From Nitrospirales bacterium (GTDB lineage: Bacteria; Nitrospirota; Nitrospiria; Nitrospirales; UBA8639), in contig JAJDBM010000017.1 of the NCBI GenBank assembly GCA_029261355.1, forward strand, positions 81,736 to 145,735: DNA of 64,000 nt. The letters run 5' to 3'. Of this stretch, positions 25,917 through 35,700 are shown one piece after another. A program made the position numbers and the translations under genes. How positions within the stretch are numbered: the stretch's first letter is position 1; each line of letters starts with the position of its first letter. The notes beneath the pieces are model-generated. The model worked only from the letters and a program-made list of their open reading frames with translations, was not told the origin of the DNA and searched no databases.

Positions 25917-26360
25917 AGGCGCCGCTAAAACCCGTCTGCGGGGTCACCCTCGTGCTCAAACTTTCATGAATGGGCCTATACATTCCGTTTTTGCGTGCGT
26001 GGTTTCCTTGCATTTACAAATAAAAATTGGCTTTAGAGATGCTCTTAATTTTGCTTTGAACTCTTTTCCCTCATCCTGAATTTTTCCTTATGTCTTCTTA
26101 AGGTTGCCAAACTCCAGATCACCGACAGAGGCTCTGCCTACAATTCATGCCTTTAAGGTTGGCTGCGTCATAGACTTTTCGGCCTTATCCCCCCCAAGTA
26201 AATAAAGAGAACAGAAAAAGGCGACGGCCTAAGTTTGTTTATTCCAGAATGGGAAATATTGCAGAGATCTCCTTTTGCTCAAGATTCAAGGCGATGTATA
26301 TCCTTCTGGATTCCATGCTTCGAACCCATAGGTATATTATTGACATATGACGTAAGACGT
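25917..26360. other. Intergenic stretch
   Basis: No gene, repeat or terminator that I can support. The sequence is broken by stops in every frame except short spans. Confidence 0.4.
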
Positions 26361-26380
26361 ATGGCTTTACATTATAAAAT

Positions 26381-27316
26381 TTGCCCTTGGTTCAAAAATA
26401 TTGCTCTGCTCGTGAGTGTCTGGTGGTGGGGTTTGTTGGTCGTGGATGTGCGGCCATCAATCCATTTGCCAACCTTGAGGAATGGAAGGAAATTCACGCC
26501 CAAAAATTTATTATGTACACGAATGCTGAGGAGGTTGTTGGACTTGCCTATGTCAAAGAATTAGAAGCTTTCCGAGCCATTGCCCTAGAAATTACAGTTA
26601 TTCATCCGTTTGAGGAAACGAATCCTCTTCGGGTGTACTTGTTCAAGGATAAGCGTTCTTTTTCCCCCTTTCAATTGCCAAGAAATGTCGCAGGGTATTT
26701 TCTGAAGAACACAAACTATATCGTATTGTTTGCCTATTCCATCAAGGGTAATTCACTGTTTCCAGTTATCTATCACGAATACATCCATTATCTGATCGCT
26801 CAACGCCCTGCCAACATTCCGCATTGGTACAATGAAGGATTAGCTACCATGTTTGAGACCGTCTCCATGCAGCGAGGTCGGTTGACTTTTGGGGAACCCA
26901 ATCAAATTCGGTCGTGGTATATGAAGTATCACGCGAGATGGATTCCGATGGACAAATTGCTTTCAGATCAAACTAACTTTCTAAATCATTCAGAGGGCAC
27001 GGATTCGTATTCGCAAGCATGGGCTCTGATGCATTATTTCTTTTACAGGAGCGATGAAAGTTTAGATAAACTTGGGCAGTATATCTACTTGGTGAATAAC
27101 GGTTATGACTTTGATGATGCCTTACAGAAAACATTTGGATTAACGCCTGAAGGATTGTTGGAAGAGATGAGGGTCTACGTTGCCCAAGAGAACCTAGTCT
27201 ATTCAACCATTCAACTTGAAGATATTGTTATCGACGATCATCATGACATTCACTCGCTTGACCAAGATGAAGCCCAAGAGGTTATCCAAGATCTGCTAGA
27301 TCTTGTGCAAGGCTAA
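26381..27316 (+). CDS. DUF1570-like gluzincin peptidase, apparent frameshift in the signal peptide
   Basis: An approximately 290-residue metallopeptidase domain with YHEYIHYLI (HExxH) and, about 20 residues later, WYNEGLATMFE (third ligand Glu). The frame as written would begin at a weak TTG inside an unconserved stretch. In a different frame an ATG at 26361 opens a good signal peptide (MALHYKICPWFKNIALLV...WGLLVV). Adding one base at about 26444 joins it to GCAAINPF and makes a lipoprotein LVVGC box. So the gene probably encodes an exported lipoprotein and carries a one-base deletion, real or a sequencing error. Confidence 0.72.
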   Translation: MPLVQKYCSARECLVVGFVGRGCAAINPFANLEEWKEIHAQKFIMYTNAEEVVGLAYVKELEAFRAIALEITVIHPFEETNPLRVYLFKDKRSFSPFQLPRNVAGYFLKNTNYIVLFAYSIKGNSLFPVIYHEYIHYLIAQRPANIPHWYNEGLATMFETVSMQRGRLTFGEPNQIRSWYMKYHARWIPMDKLLSDQTNFLNHSEGTDSYSQAWALMHYFFYRSDESLDKLGQYIYLVNNGYDFDDALQKTFGLTPEGLLEEMRVYVAQENLVYSTIQLEDIVIDDHHDIHSLDQDEAQEVIQDLLDLVQG

Positions 27317-27657
27317 AGCCATTCTTGAAGTTCCTTATCCTTACTAACCGCTTACTGGCATCCTTCTGATATTCTATGGAGAGGCGATTGCTCTCTCAGG
27401 GGAAAATAAGTGTGGGGGGGCACCAATCATTTTTCCATCAGGGTATATAGTCTATTGGATTTGAGCGTCTTGGCAGAATTTTTTTGATGGAATGGGCTAC
27501 GTCACATTGAATCTATTTATTTTTCTCTTGGAATATATAAAAATGACCCTTGGATAAGCCTAAGTGTTTGTGTGGATATGGGAATGTTAAAGCCCTACAC
27601 GGTCAAGTTAATACCTTTTAGAGCTGGCCTTCGTACCCGCCATGGGATCGTTTTTTT
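27317..27657. other. Intergenic stretch between convergent genes
   Basis: An AT-rich spacer with short T and A runs, but no clear hairpin terminator and no gene. Confidence 0.4.
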
Positions 27658-30600
27658 CTATTCCAATAAAAAATCAAAATCTGCTTTGGTGATACCCGCG
27701 CCGGTGCCCTGTTGTGTTGAACCTTCCATGACTGCTTCGTAGAGGGCGAGTTTATGTTTTTTCAGGTCCATCATTTTTTCTTCGATGGTGTGATGCATGA
27801 GTAGCCGCATGATGGAGACTTTCTGTTGTTGCCCAATTCGGTGAGCACGGTCAGAGGCTTGATTTTCGACGGCAGGGTTCCACCAGGGATCGAGGTGGAA
27901 TACATAGGAAGCTTTGGTCAGGTTGAGTCCCTGACCTCCCGCCTTTAGGCTGAGTAAGAAGACTGAAGGTTGTTCGCTTTCCTGGAAATCTTCTACTAAT
28001 TTCTTTCTTTTCTTTGTGGCAGTTGATCCATCAAGTCGTGAATAGGGAATGCCATGGTTTTTAAATTCCTTTTCGACTAAATCCAGAAACGATGTAAATT
28101 GAGAAAACACTAATGCACTATGACCCTCGTCGAGGAGTTCTTGTAATCGATCGAGGAGGCATGTGATTTTTGGTGATGGATCAGTGCTCTCTGAGTTGAT
28201 GAGTGTCGGCGAGAGGCAGACTTGTCGAAGTTTTAGGATCGCTGTGAGGGCAATGACTCTCGCTTGTGCTGCTGTTTTGGTACGATAGGCATCTTCGATT
28301 GTTGGACGAATGGAGGCGATCGTTTGTTGATACAAAGACTTTTGTTTTTCAGTGAGATCGAGGTAGACATCCGTTTCAATCTTGGGTGGGAGTTCTTTGA
28401 GGATTTGTGATTTTGTCCGCCGTAAGACAAAGGGTTTGGTGCGCTGTAAGAGTTTGTCAAGCATCGCTGGTTTCTGGGATTTCATTTGAGATCGAAACAC
28501 ATCATAGTTTCCAAGCAGGCCAGGCAGGCTCAGGTCGATCAAGGAAAAGTACTCGCCGAGATGATTTTCTAACGGGGTTCCCGTCATGGCGAGTTTGAAA
28601 TATCCATTTAGCCGGCGAGCGGCTCCAGTTGAATGGGCTTTGATGTTTTTTATGGCTTGAGCTTCGTCAAAAATGATGACATTGAAGGGGATTTTCTCGA
28701 GGATATCAATGTCTCGGCGGACGACTCCGTAGGTGGTTAAGACGATATCGCAGTCTGTAAAGTCTGGGGATCGTTCCGTACTGTTGTACCATTGAATTTT
28801 CAGTGACGGATAAAATCGTGTAATCTCCTGTTCCCAATTAAAGAGAAGGCTAGGGGGCAGTACCGCAAGGTGGGGCCCTTTCACGGTTTTTGATGGCGTG
28901 ACAATACCTTCTTGAATGCCGGCGAGTAGGCAGATGGCCTGTAGGGTTTTCCCCAGTCCCATATCATCGGCCAGGCAGGCTCCAAATCGATGTTGATACA
29001 GAAAGCTAAGCCAATGATAGCCACCTTGTTGATAGGAGCGTAATGTGGCATCTAAACCGGAGGGCAACGCAAGTTGGGGAATTTTTTCAAAATTGAGCAA
29101 CTGCTGAAATAGCGCTTCATCTTCTTCGGAAAGACGAACCTGAACTCCACGTTTTCTTAAGGCCACCCAATCTAAGATTTGTAGCGCAGGGACTTGGATG
29201 ATTTTCCCCTTTGTTTGGGTGGGGCGTTCCGTGGGATACATGGTTGAAAGTGATCGTAAGATTTCTAGCGCATTGACGTCGAGAATGCGTATCCCTTCTT
29301 CCGTTTCCATCACACTGCCATGTTCTAAGGTTTCTCGCCAGACTGCATCTGTGATCACGACCCCATTGCATCGGATTTCAGGGAGAATCTCAAACCAGTC
29401 AATATCTGGCGGACGTTGGGCATCGAATGAAAATTCCCACTGTGAGGTGAGAATCGGTTTATCGTGGTACAGCAGTGTGATTCCTGCTGCTTGCAAGGCC
29501 GCATGCAATTCCGGAAGCTGCATTTGGAGAACTGCATGTGAAATAGTCATTTCATCATGTTTGAGGATATCTCGGAACACGTTGTGTCCGAATATTTCAA
29601 ATGGAATGGCATATAAGAGGGCTTGCTGAGCTTTGTCATGGGGGAACAGGATCCATTGATTCTGGTCATAGGCGAGCCGAAAGTCTTCTTCTTGAAAGGC
29701 CGTATGGAAGCGAGTGAGCAATTGCTTGGCTTCGGATTTGGCCAGGTACATTTTGAATTCATTGGATGAGAGGGATTCTTTGATGACTTGTTGTGCTTCT
29801 GTGGGTGTTTGCGTTGCGAGAAGTTGAAAGAATGTTTCTCTGAGAATAGCCTTTCTTTTTTGCGATTTGAATGATTGGGGGAGGTCTCGTCCTTTTTCAA
29901 GAATCGGAAAGAATCGAAAGGTTGGTTCATGGGTGCCACATTGTGATTCGCCCAGTCGGCATTCTGCGCGAAGAATATAACGAGGGTCTTTTTCGGTAAT
30001 GCTTGGCCTGATGTCGGTATCAGGAGAGACATTGAGTCGATAATTGAGAGATGGCAGGTCCTTGGCTTGTTCAAATTGATGAAGTGGGGCCTCTTCTCCA
30101 TCAATTTTAAGGAGGATATGTCCCTCTTTCAGGTCCTGCTTCGTGAGATTCAAGGGCAGGGAATGGAACGTCGTCAGTGGGATGAAAAGTGGAGTCGTGT
30201 CGTTGAGGCCAAATGAGACGTGGGGGGATAATCGTGCGAGTGAGCGTTGGGTTGTTTTTCGAGATTGGCCAGGAAGGGATGGCGTACGCGACGCGTTTTC
30301 CCAAAATTTAGTCTCGAGCGTCGTTTGCAATGCCTGGAACGTATTCCATCCACTTGCATCATGTAGGGGCGATAATGTTTGAGTGGCGAGATTGGCCACG
30401 AGTCGTTGAAAGGGTCGCGCGTCTTCTTGGACTACCCCATTCAGGAGGCATCGGGCATGCACTTCAACCTCATTGCCTCGTACATTGAGTTCTGTGGCCG
30501 TCTGATATTGTAGTGATGGATGCCAGGTGAGTGAGACGTGGCGATCGGGTGTTTTAAAGGCGAGTGGATGCCTATTGCCATGTTGATTGAGGTAGGCCAA

Positions 30601-31188
30601 TAAGGTTTCATGACTGACCCATGCCGGGTCCTGTATTCCTCTCATCAATAACACTAATTCTGTCGGAATTCCAAAAAATGATTGACTGGGAATTCCATCT
30701 TTTGTAATCGAGATTTGAGGTAAGGCTTGACTTTCCGTCAAGACGACCTCAAGGCGAGCCTTGACGAGATCGGGCTGTACCGCATGGGGGCTGGTTGTCG
30801 GCTGTTTGGCGAATAGACTTGTGCTGAGATTACTGCGGTGCGGACTTGAATTTCCTGGGAGGGCAAAATTTGTGGGTAGTAAGATATTCATGGTGGTCAG
30901 GAGTGCGCAAATGACGTGCTGGCATTGCGTCTGCTCGTTCCAGGCGAGGCAAGTACATGTGTAGCTCAGTTCATCTTTTTGCAAAGAGAATTGGACGGAA
31001 TATCGTTCTTTCCCGCGTACATAGGCTGTGAGTTGGGTTTGTGTGATATTCCATTTGTAGCCTTCGAGTTGTTCCCGTGAGTAGTAATCATAGCCACGAA
31101 GAATGAAGTCTTTTGGAGCTAACTCGTAGATATGGTTGGGAGGTATGAGTTTTAAATGCGCAAGGATACTAGGTGTTTGTACTGACAT
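27658..31188 (-). CDS. SWIM zinc-finger SNF2-family helicase
   Basis: A 1176-residue DNA-dependent ATPase. The N-terminal SWIM finger (CTCLAWNEQTQCQHVICALL, CxC...CxH) is at about residues 75-95. A long middle region precedes the SNF2 core: LADDMGLGKTLQA (Walker A), IIFDEAQAIKN (Walker B, DEAQ), AMTGTPLENHLG, FSQFTSFLDL, and SDRAHRIGQ (motif VI). It matches bacterial HepA/RapA-like enzymes of unknown target that remodel nucleic acid-protein complexes. No neighbour suggests a defence system. Confidence 0.92.
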   Translation of the reverse strand: MSVQTPSILAHLKLIPPNHIYELAPKDFILRGYDYYSREQLEGYKWNITQTQLTAYVRGKERYSVQFSLQKDELSYTCTCLAWNEQTQCQHVICALLTTMNILLPTNFALPGNSSPHRSNLSTSLFAKQPTTSPHAVQPDLVKARLEVVLTESQALPQISITKDGIPSQSFFGIPTELVLLMRGIQDPAWVSHETLLAYLNQHGNRHPLAFKTPDRHVSLTWHPSLQYQTATELNVRGNEVEVHARCLLNGVVQEDARPFQRLVANLATQTLSPLHDASGWNTFQALQTTLETKFWENASRTPSLPGQSRKTTQRSLARLSPHVSFGLNDTTPLFIPLTTFHSLPLNLTKQDLKEGHILLKIDGEEAPLHQFEQAKDLPSLNYRLNVSPDTDIRPSITEKDPRYILRAECRLGESQCGTHEPTFRFFPILEKGRDLPQSFKSQKRKAILRETFFQLLATQTPTEAQQVIKESLSSNEFKMYLAKSEAKQLLTRFHTAFQEEDFRLAYDQNQWILFPHDKAQQALLYAIPFEIFGHNVFRDILKHDEMTISHAVLQMQLPELHAALQAAGITLLYHDKPILTSQWEFSFDAQRPPDIDWFEILPEIRCNGVVITDAVWRETLEHGSVMETEEGIRILDVNALEILRSLSTMYPTERPTQTKGKIIQVPALQILDWVALRKRGVQVRLSEEDEALFQQLLNFEKIPQLALPSGLDATLRSYQQGGYHWLSFLYQHRFGACLADDMGLGKTLQAICLLAGIQEGIVTPSKTVKGPHLAVLPPSLLFNWEQEITRFYPSLKIQWYNSTERSPDFTDCDIVLTTYGVVRRDIDILEKIPFNVIIFDEAQAIKNIKAHSTGAARRLNGYFKLAMTGTPLENHLGEYFSLIDLSLPGLLGNYDVFRSQMKSQKPAMLDKLLQRTKPFVLRRTKSQILKELPPKIETDVYLDLTEKQKSLYQQTIASIRPTIEDAYRTKTAAQARVIALTAILKLRQVCLSPTLINSESTDPSPKITCLLDRLQELLDEGHSALVFSQFTSFLDLVEKEFKNHGIPYSRLDGSTATKKRKKLVEDFQESEQPSVFLLSLKAGGQGLNLTKASYVFHLDPWWNPAVENQASDRAHRIGQQQKVSIMRLLMHHTIEEKMMDLKKHKLALYEAVMEGSTQQGTGAGITKADFDFLLE

Positions 31189-31413
31189 TTTTTTTGCTGA
31201 TCATGGTGAATGGTGAGTGTGAACCAGAGAGAAACTAATCTCTCAATACTATAAGAGGTGGTGTAGTAAACTGCAATTGGTCGCACGTGAGAAACGGTGT
31301 TCACCGTAGTGTTGATTTTTCACCGGTGTGTATTGGGATATTGCTCGGTATTTGAACGAAAAAAGATGAGGCAGTGACGGCAGAAGAAAGATGAGGCGAA
31401 AAAATAGGAGTAT

Positions 31414-32421
31414 CTATTGATCCCGATTGACCATATAGCCCGAAACAATTTCCAATGCTCGTTTGGCTGTATTGTTAGGAAATGGCTCTAAGTCTAGACT
31501 GGCCGCACTGATATATTCTTGAGCTCTGCCCAATGCGTAAGTGAGCGAGCCGTGACTATGCATGTATTCAATAATAGTGGTTAAGTCTTTTTCATCAATG
31601 TCTCGGCTTTGCACTTTTGATTTAATCCAAGTCCTGTCTTCGTCTTTGCAGGTTTGAAAGAGGTGGAGGAGGGGAAGGGTGACCATTCCCTGGCGAATAT
31701 CTTTGCCGAGGGTCTTTCCGAGGCGGGCACCATCTGCCAAGTAATCCAGGCAGTCATCGGCCAATTGAAAGGCCATGCCTAAATTTAACCCAAATCGATA
31801 CAAGGCGGACTGTTCTGCCGGAGTGGCTCCACCAACCGTGGCCCCAATTTTACAAGACGCAGCAACAAGTGTGGCTGTTTTATACTCAACAATTTGCAGG
31901 TATTCTGGCTCTGTGATTTCAGGACGGCTATTTGCACATAATTGCAAGACTTCTCCCTCGGTCATTTTTCGGCAGGCATCGGCAAGGGCTTCGTTAAATC
32001 CGTGATTGTGAAACGAGGCAATTTGGGTCATGGCTTGGGAGTAGAGATAGTCTCCCACTAGAATACTTGCATGATTTCCCCAAATGCATCGAGCCGTTTT
32101 TTCACCACGCCGTAAATCAGCCTCATCTAGCACATCATCGTGCAAGAGAGTCGCAGTGTGAATGTATTCGATAAGACTGCCGAGTAGAAGGAATTCTCTT
32201 TGTATATAGCCGCAAAGGCGGGCGCTTAGGATAAGCAGGAGGGGGCGGATACGTTTTCCACCACTCACCATGATTTGATTGGCGATGGTGTTGATTAACG
32301 AGGCTTCAGAGTTTAGGTTCTTGTGGACTTGAGCTTCAACTTCGCCTAATTCTTCCCGATAGGCTTCCCAGACATCAGCCATATTTGTCAGGTTTTCAAC
32401 AGTTGGGCTGTTGCCACTCAT
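31414..32421 (-). CDS. Long-chain polyprenyl diphosphate synthase
   Basis: Condenses isopentenyl diphosphate to make the quinone side chain. 335 residues with the first aspartate-rich motif LLHDDVLDEADLRRG and the second LADDCLDY, plus GGKRIRPLLL. It resembles IspB/HepS-type octa/heptaprenyl synthases; chain length cannot be read with certainty. Divergent from gltB. Confidence 0.9.
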   Translation of the reverse strand: MSGNSPTVENLTNMADVWEAYREELGEVEAQVHKNLNSEASLINTIANQIMVSGGKRIRPLLLILSARLCGYIQREFLLLGSLIEYIHTATLLHDDVLDEADLRRGEKTARCIWGNHASILVGDYLYSQAMTQIASFHNHGFNEALADACRKMTEGEVLQLCANSRPEITEPEYLQIVEYKTATLVAASCKIGATVGGATPAEQSALYRFGLNLGMAFQLADDCLDYLADGARLGKTLGKDIRQGMVTLPLLHLFQTCKDEDRTWIKSKVQSRDIDEKDLTTIIEYMHSHGSLTYALGRAQEYISAASLDLEPFPNNTAKRALEIVSGYMVNRDQ

Positions 32422-32539
32422 GGCCCGCGATACTAGGAGGTATCCTGGAATTTGTCAAGCTAATCGAGGCATATGTTTCCGTGAAAAGTGCTCCTGCATG
32501 GCTGTAAGTCGCATGGTACATGAATGCCACTTACCTAAC

Positions 32540-32569
32540 TTGACAGGTTCTCGAGCCATAGATTAATTT
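32540..32569 (+). promoter_or_regulatory. Candidate sigma-70 promoter for gltBD
   Basis: TTGACA at 32540-32545, an 18-base spacer and TAATTT at 32564-32569. It would give a leader of about 170 bases before gltB. No known riboswitch pattern was recognised in the leader. Confidence 0.35.
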
Positions 32570-32749
32570 AATCTCTTCATTTTTAAAGGATTTTTTGTTC
32601 TCATTCACTTTGATTTCTTCGTAAGAAACGATTAATGATACAGCTTTCCTAGAGGTTAAGAGCTTAAGGGAATTGACTCACCTTTTCCTTTTTCTTTCCT
32701 GTGGAATATGTTTGGTGGATGAATAATTTGATAGATTAAAGGTGTTTAT

Positions 32750-35700
32750 TTGTTGGAGAATGATGGTCACGACATGAATATTCCAGGTTTACCACGTGCG
32801 CAAGGACTGTATAACCCATTGAATGAAAAGGATGGGTGTGGGGTAGGCTTTGTCGCACACATCAAAGGCGTGAAGTCGCATCACATTGTCCAGAATGGTT
32901 TACAAATCTTGGATAACTTGGCTCATCGTGGGGCTCAGGGTTGCGATCCCTGTACCGGAGATGGTGCGGGCATTTTGCTTCAAATTCCTCATGAGTTTCT
33001 TAATCGTGTGTGCCAGGACCAAGGGATTGTTTTGCCCTTAGAGGGAGGGTATGGCGTAGGAATGGTGTATCTACCTAAGGAGGAAAAGCCTCGACGGCAG
33101 AGCGAACTCTTGATGGAATCGATTATTCAAGAAGAAGGGCAGGAGTTATTGGGGTGGCGTGACGTGCCATGCAAAGAAGAAAAGATCGGGGTTCAAGCAC
33201 GAACGACTCTGCCAGCCATTCGACAGTTTTTTGTGGCCCGGAATCTCCTCAATGAGACGCAGTTTGAACGAAAGTTGTATGTGATACGCAAGCGAATGAC
33301 CCGAGCACTTCGAGAGTCGGCAATTATCGGTCGTGAGCATGTGTACCTGTGTAGTTTGTCATGCCAGACCATCGTATACAAAGGGATGCTGCTGCCCGAG
33401 CAAGTCCCTGAATTTTATCCAGATTTAGTGGACCCATCTTTTATCTCGTCTCTGGCATTGGTTCATTCGAGATTTAGTACCAATACCTTTCCGACGTGGT
33501 GCCTAGCGCACCCATATCGCTATACCGTGCACAATGGCGAAATCAATACGTTGAAAGGCAATGTGAATTGGATGCGGGCTCGCCAGGGGCGCCTGGCTTC
33601 CAAGATATTTGGCGATGATTTGAAGAAATTGTTTCCGATCACTGATGATGAAATGCAAAGTGATTCAGCCTGTTTAGACAATGCTATCGAATTTTTGGTC
33701 ATGGCTGGTCGTCCTCTTCCTCATGTCATGATGATGTTGATTCCTGAGCCATGGGTTGGAAATCCGCAGATGGATCTTGATCGACGGAGTTTCTATGAAT
33801 ACCACGCTGCCATGATGGAGCCTTGGGATGGTCCAGCTGCAGTTTGTTTTACGGATGGGAAATTGATTGGGGCCACGTTAGATCGAAATGGATTGCGTCC
33901 CTGCCGCTATCAAGTGACCACCGATGATCTGGTGGTGTTGGCCTCCGAAGCTGGAGTCCTACCAACTGAGCCTAAAAATATTCGTTCCAAAGGAAGACTA
34001 CAGCCTGGGCGAATGTTCTTGGTGGATACGGTTCAAGGTCGGATCATTGATGATGAGGAAATTAAGGCTGATATGGTGAAGCGGAAACCCTATCGGCAGT
34101 GGTTGACGCAATATCGAGTTTCTTTAGACGAATTGCCAGAGCCCTTTAATGTTCCACAACCCGATCATCCAACGATTCGCCAACGCCAGCAAGCCTTTGG
34201 TTACACCATTGAAGAGTTGAAGATGGTGGTGATGCCTATGGCTGTCAATGGCGAAGAACCCATATCCTCCATGGGGACAGATACCCCTTTAGCCGTCATG
34301 TCGCAGCGGCCCCAGTTGCTCTTTAAATATTTCAAGCAGTTGTTTGCTCAGGTCACGAATCCTCCCATTGATCCTATTCGTGAGCACCTTGTGATGTCGT
34401 TAGTGACGAACATTGGTCCTAAACCCAATGTGATTGCTGAAGTCCCAGAGGCTTGCCGACGAATTAAACTGCAGCAACCGATTTTAACCAATGCTGAGCT
34501 CCAAAAAATTCGAGATTTTGGTGACCCACACTTCAAAAGTAAAACACTCTCGTTACGGTTTCGCGTCGCTGAAGGCCCAGAAGGGTTGGCTTCGGCACTT
34601 GACGAGCTTTGTGTACAAGCGTCGAAAGCTATTCAGGATGGAGAGAAGTTTCTCATTTTAAGTGATCGTGGCGTGAATGCGGAGTGGGCGCCTATTCCAA
34701 GTCTCTTAGGTGTTTCAGCCGTGCACCACCATTTAATCAGACAAGAAACTCGAACGGAAGTTGGTTTGATTTTAGAAACGGGTGAACCTCGTGATGTGCA
34801 CCATTTTGCTTGCTTAATCGGGTATGGGGCCGGTGCGATTAATCCATATTTGGTATTTGAATCCCTAGTTGACTTAGAGCGAGAGAACTATTTGCCTGAA
34901 GGCGTGGATTCCCAAACTGCGGAAAATAAGTTTATCAAGGCCGTCAATAAGGGCTTGTTAAAAATATTTTCCAAGATGGGTATCTCGACGTTGCAGTCGT
35001 ATTGTGGTGCGCAAATTTTTGAAGCGATAGGCCTACATTCTGAGTTGATTCATCGGTATTTCAGCGGAACTGCTTCACGAATTCAGGGGATTGGCATTCG
35101 AGATATCGGAGAAGAGACGCTGCGCAGGCATACCTTGGCCTATGAGCCTGTAGCTATTCGACAACTCGACTTTGGAGGAGAGATTCATTATCGAATCCAG
35201 GGGGAGCATCATAATTGGAACCCAGATGTCATTTATAAACTTCAGCATTCAACTCGGACCAATGACCCTAAGACCTTTGCTGAGTTCTCAGCCCTTGTGA
35301 ACGAAGAGCAAAAGCAGCGGTCGACACTTCGAGGACTCTTCGACTTTTCTTTTGCTCCAACCCCACTTTCTTTGGATGAAGTCGAGCCAGTAACGGAGAT
35401 TGTCAAACGGTTCACGACTGGTGCGATGTCTTTTGGAGCCATCAGTAAAGAGGCTCATGAAACATTGGCGGTCGCGATGAATCGCTTAGGGGCCAAGAGC
35501 AATACGGGAGAGGGAGGCGAAGATACTGAGCGTTTCCGTGTCCTGGAAAATGGAGATTCAAAAAACTCCTATATTAAGCAGGTCGCATCCGGGCGGTTTG
35601 GTGTCACGGCTCATTATTTAGTCAATGCGAAGGAATTACAGATTAAGATGGCCCAGGGGGCAAAGCCTGGTGAAGGTGGTCAGTTGCCTGGGCATAAAGT

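Noticed and set aside
26235-26564. A separate 109-residue gene before the peptidase
   Set aside because: Only its middle part makes sense, as the lost signal peptide of the peptidase; the rest is out-of-frame translation.
27658-31188. SNF2 helicase as part of a defence system
   Set aside because: No nuclease, methyltransferase or other defence gene lies nearby; neighbours are housekeeping genes.
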